Shown in pieces: positions 13,322 through 18,116 of a stretch of 18,116 bases of DNA. Every line of letters starts with the position of its first letter. Within the stretch, counting starts at the first letter, position 1. A program made the position numbers and the translations under genes. Below the pieces are notes generated by a model. It was not told the origin of the DNA, did not search any database, and saw only the letters and a program-made list of their open reading frames with translations. The DNA comes from Collinsella sp. (GTDB lineage: Bacteria > Actinomycetota > Coriobacteriia > Coriobacteriales > Coriobacteriaceae): positions 1 to 18,116 of the forward strand of contig JAIIWC010000037.1 of NCBI GenBank assembly GCA_022745215.1, given 5' to 3'.

Positions 13322-15079
13322 ATGAACGAGATCAAGTGCCCGCATTGCGGCGAAGTTTTTAAGGTCGATGCGTCCGGTTATGCGGATATCGTCAAGCAGG
13401 TGCGCGATGCCGAGTTCTCGCGCGACCTGGATGAGCGCGTGAAGGCGGTCCAGCGCGAGGGCGAGCAGGCACTGGAGCTTGAGCGCTCGCGCTCGACGGC
13501 TGCTTTGCAAAAGGCAGAGTCTCAGCGCGACGCTCAGCTTGTCGAGCAGAAGAACGCTGCAGCTCAGCAGCTGGCACAAGAGGTTGCCAAGCGCGACGCT
13601 GAGCTTGCCGAGCTGCGCGCCAAGCTCGAAGGCGCTGCCGCAGAGCGCGAGAGTGCAAGTCAGCGCGCGGCGGTTGAGGCCCGTTCCGATGCTCAAAAGG
13701 AGAATGCCGAGCTTCAGCGCGAGATCGACAATTTACGTGCGCAGTTGGAGCGCAAAGATGATGAAGCCAGGCTTGCCGAGGCGGCGGCACGCAATGCTGC
13801 TCAAAACGACCTGTCCGCGCGCGACGCTCAGATTGCCGAGCTGCAGGCCAGGATCGCCGCGGCGGACAAGGCCCAGGAGATGGCGCTTGCCGCTGCCGCG
13901 GCAGAGTCGCAGCGTGAGCTCGATGCCGCTCGCAGCGAGGCCGAGCGCGCGCTTACTGACTATCGCGCGAAGGTGCAAGAGAAGTTTTCCGCCGCAAAGG
14001 CTCAGTCCGAGCAAGAGGCCGAGGGCCTGCGTGCCCAGCTGCGCGAGCAGGAACTGATGGCAAAAATGAACCTGTCAGAGGCGGTCGCCGCGGCGGAGCG
14101 AGAACGCGATGAGGCACGTGCCAAACTGACGAGCGAGCTGGCGGTGCGCGATTCTCGCGAGGAGCAAGCCAAGGCGGCACACGAGCTCGAGCTTGCGCAG
14201 GCCAAGCGCGCGAGCGATGACCTGATTCGCTACAAGGATGAAGAGATCGAGCGCCTTAAGGATATGAAGGTTCGCCTGTCCACCAAGATGGTGGGCGAGT
14301 CGCTCGAGCAGCACTGCGAGACCGAGTTCAACCGTCTGCGCATGACGGCGTTTCCCAATGCGTACTTCGAGAAAGATAACGATGCATCCGAGGGCACCAA
14401 GGGAGACTTTATCTTCCGTGAGTGCGACGCGAGCGGCAACGAGGTCATCTCAATTATGTTCGAGATGAAAAACGAGAACGACGAGACCGCGACCAAGCAT
14501 AAAAACGAGGACTTCTTTAAGAAACTCGATCACGATCGTCGCCAGAAAGGCTGTGAGTACGCGGTGCTCTGCACGCTGCTCGAGCCCGAGAGCGAGCTCT
14601 ACAACGCGGGAATCGTGGACGTGAGCTATCGCTACGAGAAGATGTATGTGATCCGCCCGCAGTTCTTCATTCCCATCATTACGCTGCTGCGCAATGCCGC
14701 CATGGGTTCGCTTCGCTATAAGCAGGAGCTGGCGGAGTACAAGCAGCAGAATATCGATGTCACGAACTTCGAAGCCAAGATGGAGAAGTTCAAGAACGAT
14801 TTCGGCCGCAACTACGAGATCGCGAGCCGCAAGTTCCAAACGGCAATCGATGAGATCGACAAGACGATTAGCCATCTGCAGAAAACCAAGGAGGCGTTGC
14901 TGTCCTCCGAGAACAATCTGCGCCTTGCCAACAAGAAAGCCGACGATCTTACCATTCGCAAGCTCACGTGGGGCAACAAGACCATGAAGGCGGCGTTTGA
15001 CGAGGCACGCGGGGCTGCGGCAGAGACAAACGATGAGCCAGCCGAGGCGGATTCGTATGAGGTCGAGGATGCCGAGTAA
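13322..15079 (+). CDS. DUF2130 family protein with zinc ribbon, long coiled coil and nuclease-like C-terminal domain
   Basis: The 585-residue protein begins with a CPHCG half zinc ribbon (Cys6, Cys9). About 290 residues of charged, Ala-rich coiled coil follow (25-315; heptads such as RDAELAELRAKL and RDAQIAELQARI). The C-terminal DUF2130 region (about 320-510) contains Asp362 (KGDFIFR) and Glu381-Met-Lys383 (FEMKNE). This fits a D...ExK layout of PD-(D/E)XK nucleases, with conserved-looking HDRRQKGCEYAVLCTLLEPE after it. The tail is acidic (EPAEADSYEVEDAE). GAGGAG precedes the ATG. It is probably monocistronic, with a shared terminator to the convergent helicase. Its cellular role is not known to me; DNA or RNA processing is an inference. 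Confidence 0.88.
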   Translation: MNEIKCPHCGEVFKVDASGYADIVKQVRDAEFSRDLDERVKAVQREGEQALELERSRSTAALQKAESQRDAQLVEQKNAAAQQLAQEVAKRDAELAELRAKLEGAAAERESASQRAAVEARSDAQKENAELQREIDNLRAQLERKDDEARLAEAAARNAAQNDLSARDAQIAELQARIAAADKAQEMALAAAAAESQRELDAARSEAERALTDYRAKVQEKFSAAKAQSEQEAEGLRAQLREQELMAKMNLSEAVAAAERERDEARAKLTSELAVRDSREEQAKAAHELELAQAKRASDDLIRYKDEEIERLKDMKVRLSTKMVGESLEQHCETEFNRLRMTAFPNAYFEKDNDASEGTKGDFIFRECDASGNEVISIMFEMKNENDETATKHKNEDFFKKLDHDRRQKGCEYAVLCTLLEPESELYNAGIVDVSYRYEKMYVIRPQFFIPIITLLRNAAMGSLRYKQELAEYKQQNIDVTNFEAKMEKFKNDFGRNYEIASRKFQTAIDEIDKTISHLQKTKEALLSSENNLRLANKKADDLTIRKLTWGNKTMKAAFDEARGAAAETNDEPAEADSYEVEDAE

Positions 15080-15098
15080 GGCATAGCGGATAGTGCAA

Positions 15099-15138
15099 AA
15101 AGCGGGGCCGCTGGCGATGTTGCCAGCGGCCCCGCTTT
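15099..15138. terminator. Bidirectional intrinsic terminator
   Basis: A perfect 17-bp stem has arms 15099-15115 and 15122-15138 and a 6-nt loop. The plus strand continues TTTGTTTCG and the minus strand TTTTTGCAC. It serves the two convergent genes, DUF2130 and helicase. Confidence 0.93.
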
Positions 15139-15159
15139 GTTTCGTCCCATTGCGCCCGG

Positions 15160-17841
15160 CTAGTCCTCGAGCAGGTCCTCGATAAAGCCGACGCGGTAGT
15201 TCTTGAAGATTACCTCGCCGCCGTCTTGCGTGGCGTCCAGATCGACATCGCCCATGATGCCAAAATCGTGGTCGCCATCCTCGTCGGCAAAGATCTGGTG
15301 CACGTGCCATACGTGCGCGGTCTTCTCGTCGGACTCATCGATGGAAAACATTGCGGCACTGCGGGCGTCTCCGTCGGTGAGAATTTCCTCATGCTGCTCA
15401 TGGTAGGCATCGAGGGCCTTTTGCCAGCGGATCTCGCTCATGCCCCAGTCGTCGTCGAGTTCGCCCAGGTCGCGAACGTGCTCGCGGGCGGCAAGGGTCA
15501 CGCGGCGGAAGAGTGCGTTGCGCACCAGCAGGGTGCAGCCACGGCGGTCTGCCACGACTTCATCGATGCCCTGCGGCGGTGCGGCGTCGAGTGCAGCGGG
15601 GTTGCCGGCGTTCTCCCACTCGTCCACCAGGCTCGAGTCCACCGAGCGCACCACAAAGCCCAGCCACGAGATAATGTCGCGCAGGCGTTCGTCGCGCTTC
15701 TCGATGGGCACGGTGCGGTCGAGCGAACGATAGGCCTCTGCCAGGTAGCGCAGCAAAATGCCCTCGGAGCGGGCGATGCCGAGCTTTTGAATGTAGCCCT
15801 TAAAATCGCTCGCGCTTTCGAGCATATCGCGCAGAACGCTCTTGGGAGAGAGCTGATAGTCGTTGGCCCAGGGCACTTCCTGGCAGTACTTGTCAAAGGC
15901 GGCGTCGAGCAAATCCTCGAGCGGCTTTTCATACGTGACGTCTTGAATGCGCTCCAGACGCTCCTCATATTCAATGCCGTCGGCTTTCATCTCGGCCATG
16001 GCGCGATCACGTGCGGCGCGCTCCTGTGCGCGCAGTACCTGTTTGGGGTCCTCGAGCGTGGCTTCGACCATCGAGATGAGGTCCATGGTGTAGGTCTCGC
16101 TCTCGGGATCGAGCAGCTCCAGCGCGGCGAGAAGGAACGGCGAGAGCGGCTGGTCGAGCGCAAAGTCCTCGGGCAGGTCGACCGTCAGCGCGTAGTCGAT
16201 GTCAGGCGCGGCGTCGGCCGGAGCGTCGGGCGCGGGCGGTACCTCGGTGCGCACGACGACGCCGGAGTCGATGAGCGTGACGAAGATCTCATCGGCGCGA
16301 ACCTCGAGCTTCGCCTTTTCCTCAGGCGTTTGCAGGCTCGTCTCGATGAGGTCATGCACGCGGGCGCGGGCGTCGCCGCCCTGCTCGACCACGCTAATCA
16401 CCATGGAATGCGTGATGCGCAGGCGCGGTTTGAGCGTCTCGGGCTGCGTCTCGATCAGACGCTCAAAGGTCTGCTTGTTCCAGGTGACAAAGCCCTCGGG
16501 GGCCTTCTTCTTTTTGATCTTACGGAGCTTTTTGGGGTCGTCGCCCGCCTTGGCCATGAGCTTGGCGTTCTCGATCTCGTGCTCCGGTGCCTCGGCGATG
16601 ACCATACCTTCGGTGTCAAAGCCCGAGCGACCGGCGCGGCCGGCGATCTGATGGAACTCGCGGGCACGCAGGCGACGCATCTTGTAGCCGTCGAACTTGG
16701 TGAGCGCGGTGAGCACCACGGTGTGGATGGGCACGTTGATACCGACGCCGAGCGTGTCGGTGCCGCAGATGACGGGCAGCAATCCCTGCTGCGCCAGGCG
16801 CTCGACCAATAGGCGATAGCGCGGCAGCATGCCGGCGTGGTGCACGCCGACGCCGCAGCCGAGCAGGCGCTTGAGAATCTTGCCGAATGCCGTGGAGAAA
16901 CTCGTGCCCTTGGCAGCCTCCTTGATGGCCTCGCGCTGCTCCTTGCTGGCGATGCCAAAGTTGGCGAGCGATTGCGCCGTGGCAAGTGCGGCGTCCTGGC
17001 TAAAGTGCACGATGTAGAGCGGAGCCTCGCCGCGGCGCATCGCGAGCTCGACGGTGCCCTCGAGCGAGGTCGTTACATAGTCGTAGCTCAGCGGCACGGG
17101 ACGCGGGGCGTCGACGACCAGGTCGCAGGTGGCGCCGGTGTGCTCCTCGAGCGAAGCGGCGATCGCGGTGACATCGCCAAGCGTAGCGCTCATAAGTATG
17201 AATTGTGTATGGGGCAGGGTGAGCAGCGGCACCTGCCAGGCCCAGCCGCGGTCGGGGTCGGCGAAGTAGTGGAACTCATCCATGGCGACGCAACCCACGT
17301 CGGCGTCTTCGCCCTCGCGCAGCGCGTCGTTCGCAAGGATCTCGGCCGTGCAACAGATGACGGGTGCCTTGGTGTTGATATGCGTGTCGCCGGTGATCAT
17401 GCCGACGTTATCGCGGCCGAGCACCTGCACCAGGTCAAAAAACTTCTCGCTGACCAGGGCCTTGATGGGGGCGGTGTAATAGCAGCGCTTGCCTTGCGCC
17501 ATGCCCATAAAGAGCATGCCCAGCGCGACAAGCGACTTACCGGAGCCGGTCGGCGTGCCCAAAATGACATGGTCGCCAGCGGCTAGGTCCATCAGGGCTT
17601 CTTCTTGGTGGTCCCACAACTCAATGCCGCGGTCACTCGTCCATTCGAAGAAGCGCTCGAAGGCCTGGTCGGGCGTGAGCCATGGTTCGGGCTCACTGCC
17701 GTCCTCGGGCTCCCACCAGGTGGGGGAGAGCGCGCCGAGCGAGCCAAACTCGGCTTCGGTTCCCGTGCCGCCCGAGAACGAGCTGGCGGCGCCGGCGCCC
17801 GAAACGGTGCTGGCGGTAGTATCTGTCGTGGTCTGTGCCAT
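15160..17841 (-). CDS. Ski2-like DExH-box helicase with DUF3516-type C-terminus
   Basis: The 893-residue ATP-dependent nucleic acid helicase shows motif I GTPTGSGKS (95-103), DEFH (188-191), SAT (218-220), GTDTLGVGINVP (360-371) and motif VI HQIAGRAGR (397-405), all intact. The C-terminal half (about 450-893) resembles DUF3516 regions of actinobacterial RNA helicase-like proteins and includes a lysine-rich KKLRKIKKKKAPEG stretch. The first 40 residues are Ser/Thr/Gly/Ala-rich and probably disordered. I choose ATG 17841 because the longer frame runs into an inverted repeat element and has no ribosome site; GAGAG lies about 12 nt before this ATG. A role in RNA turnover is inferred from Ski2 relatives. 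Confidence 0.92.
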   Translation of the reverse strand: MAQTTTDTTASTVSGAGAASSFSGGTGTEAEFGSLGALSPTWWEPEDGSEPEPWLTPDQAFERFFEWTSDRGIELWDHQEEALMDLAAGDHVILGTPTGSGKSLVALGMLFMGMAQGKRCYYTAPIKALVSEKFFDLVQVLGRDNVGMITGDTHINTKAPVICCTAEILANDALREGEDADVGCVAMDEFHYFADPDRGWAWQVPLLTLPHTQFILMSATLGDVTAIAASLEEHTGATCDLVVDAPRPVPLSYDYVTTSLEGTVELAMRRGEAPLYIVHFSQDAALATAQSLANFGIASKEQREAIKEAAKGTSFSTAFGKILKRLLGCGVGVHHAGMLPRYRLLVERLAQQGLLPVICGTDTLGVGINVPIHTVVLTALTKFDGYKMRRLRAREFHQIAGRAGRSGFDTEGMVIAEAPEHEIENAKLMAKAGDDPKKLRKIKKKKAPEGFVTWNKQTFERLIETQPETLKPRLRITHSMVISVVEQGGDARARVHDLIETSLQTPEEKAKLEVRADEIFVTLIDSGVVVRTEVPPAPDAPADAAPDIDYALTVDLPEDFALDQPLSPFLLAALELLDPESETYTMDLISMVEATLEDPKQVLRAQERAARDRAMAEMKADGIEYEERLERIQDVTYEKPLEDLLDAAFDKYCQEVPWANDYQLSPKSVLRDMLESASDFKGYIQKLGIARSEGILLRYLAEAYRSLDRTVPIEKRDERLRDIISWLGFVVRSVDSSLVDEWENAGNPAALDAAPPQGIDEVVADRRGCTLLVRNALFRRVTLAAREHVRDLGELDDDWGMSEIRWQKALDAYHEQHEEILTDGDARSAAMFSIDESDEKTAHVWHVHQIFADEDGDHDFGIMGDVDLDATQDGGEVIFKNYRVGFIEDLLED

Positions 17842-17932
17842 GTGGTTTGCTTTCTCTCGCGTTTGTCCGCCATCCATTATGGCGTAGCGGCGGCGCGGGG
17901 CGCCAGCATGCGAGAAAATGCAGGAAATGGGC

Positions 17933-17938
17933 GTTCTA
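17933..17938 (-). promoter_or_regulatory. Candidate -10 of the helicase gene
   Basis: On the minus strand TAGAAC lies in a GGTAGAAC context, like the GGTAGAAT seen before other genes here. It lies 91 nt before the helicase start. The -35 (GTCAAC, 17 bp upstream) is poor. Confidence 0.3.
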
Positions 17939-17965
17939 CCCAGTCGTTTGGTGCAGTTGACAGCT

Positions 17966-18026
17966 AAGTGAGTAGACTTTTTGCAATATCGCGAGCACAC
18001 GGCTTTTGCGCAAGGGCTCTACCTGC
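17966..18026. repeat. Partial or diverged third copy of the 119-bp element, E3
   Basis: CTAAGTGAGTAGACTTTTTG (from 17964) matches the E1/E2 terminal repeat. CGAGCACAC follows at 17992-18000, as in the reverse complement of E2. TTTTGCGCAAG and CTACCTGC (ending 18026) resemble the E1/E2 interior in forward orientation. No matching right end is found before the window ends at 18116, although a 119-bp copy would end at 18084. Nothing else is recognisable from 18027 to 18116. Confidence 0.65.
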
Positions 18027-18116
18027 ACTGATAATTGTTCTCGGGGGAAGCGGGCACTGCGGGGCGCGGCAACGGCGCGCGATTTCCGCGTCGCAGCGCT
18101 ACCCTGATGCTGAATG

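Noticed and set aside
15226..16812. Long plus-strand frame of 528 residues opposite the helicase
   Set aside because: It is antisense to the helicase C-terminal half, a common effect of high-GC codon bias. It has no ribosome site and no family motifs.
17957..17962. Rightward promoter using TTGACA next to E3
   Set aside because: The -35 is perfect, but no acceptable -10 lies 16-19 bp downstream and no gene follows in the window.
17842..18000. N-terminal extension of the helicase to 946 residues
   Set aside because: The extension translates part of the inverted repeat E3 and a non-conserved spacer without a ribosome site. ATG 17841 is the better start.
1..18116. CRISPR array, tRNA genes or prophage
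   Set aside because: I saw no regularly spaced repeats, no tRNA T-arm motifs and no phage structural genes.

Overview
The window looks like chromosome of a high-GC Gram-positive gut anaerobe, most likely a Coriobacteriia member close to Collinsella. This is inferred from base composition, Shine-Dalgarno-led genes, a reverse-type rubrerythrin, and a PD-(D/E)XK-like protein of a type I associate with Coriobacteriia. No rRNA or database search supports the placement.

Layout. Positions 1-414 hold no convincing protein gene. They contain a promoter-like pair and terminator that may bound a small RNA, then three tandem hairpins. Next is the vitamin B6 block: pdxS and pdxT on the minus strand (PLP synthase and its glutaminase), divergent from a MocR/PdxR-type regulator. 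Two 119-bp inverted-terminal-repeat elements (3489-3607 and 4908-5026) bracket one unknown gene with a C-terminal nuclease-like domain. A minus-strand reverse rubrerythrin is divergent from an alcohol dehydrogenase/aldehyde dehydrogenase operon. Two very small ORFs and a calcineurin-like phosphoesterase follow.

From 9.7 to 13.2 kb is a sugar module: a BglG/LicT-type antiterminator, a leader with a recognisable RAT site overlapping an intrinsic terminator, a PTS EIIBC permease without EIIA, and a ChbG/YdjC-like deacetylase. The working model is that the antiterminator, controlled by PTS phosphorylation, opens transcription of the permease. The deacetylase suggests an N-acetylated sugar.

The right end has a DUF2130 coiled-coil protein with nuclease-like residues. 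It converges on a large Ski2-like DExH helicase across a shared perfect 17-bp bidirectional terminator. A partial third copy of the 119-bp element lies upstream of the helicase.

The most unusual feature is the 119-bp element. Its end, CTAAGTGAGTAG, carries stop codons in all three frames, and the inverted end does much the same on the other strand. Two unrelated genes use the same stop inside it, and the copies flank a gene in a cassette-like arrangement.
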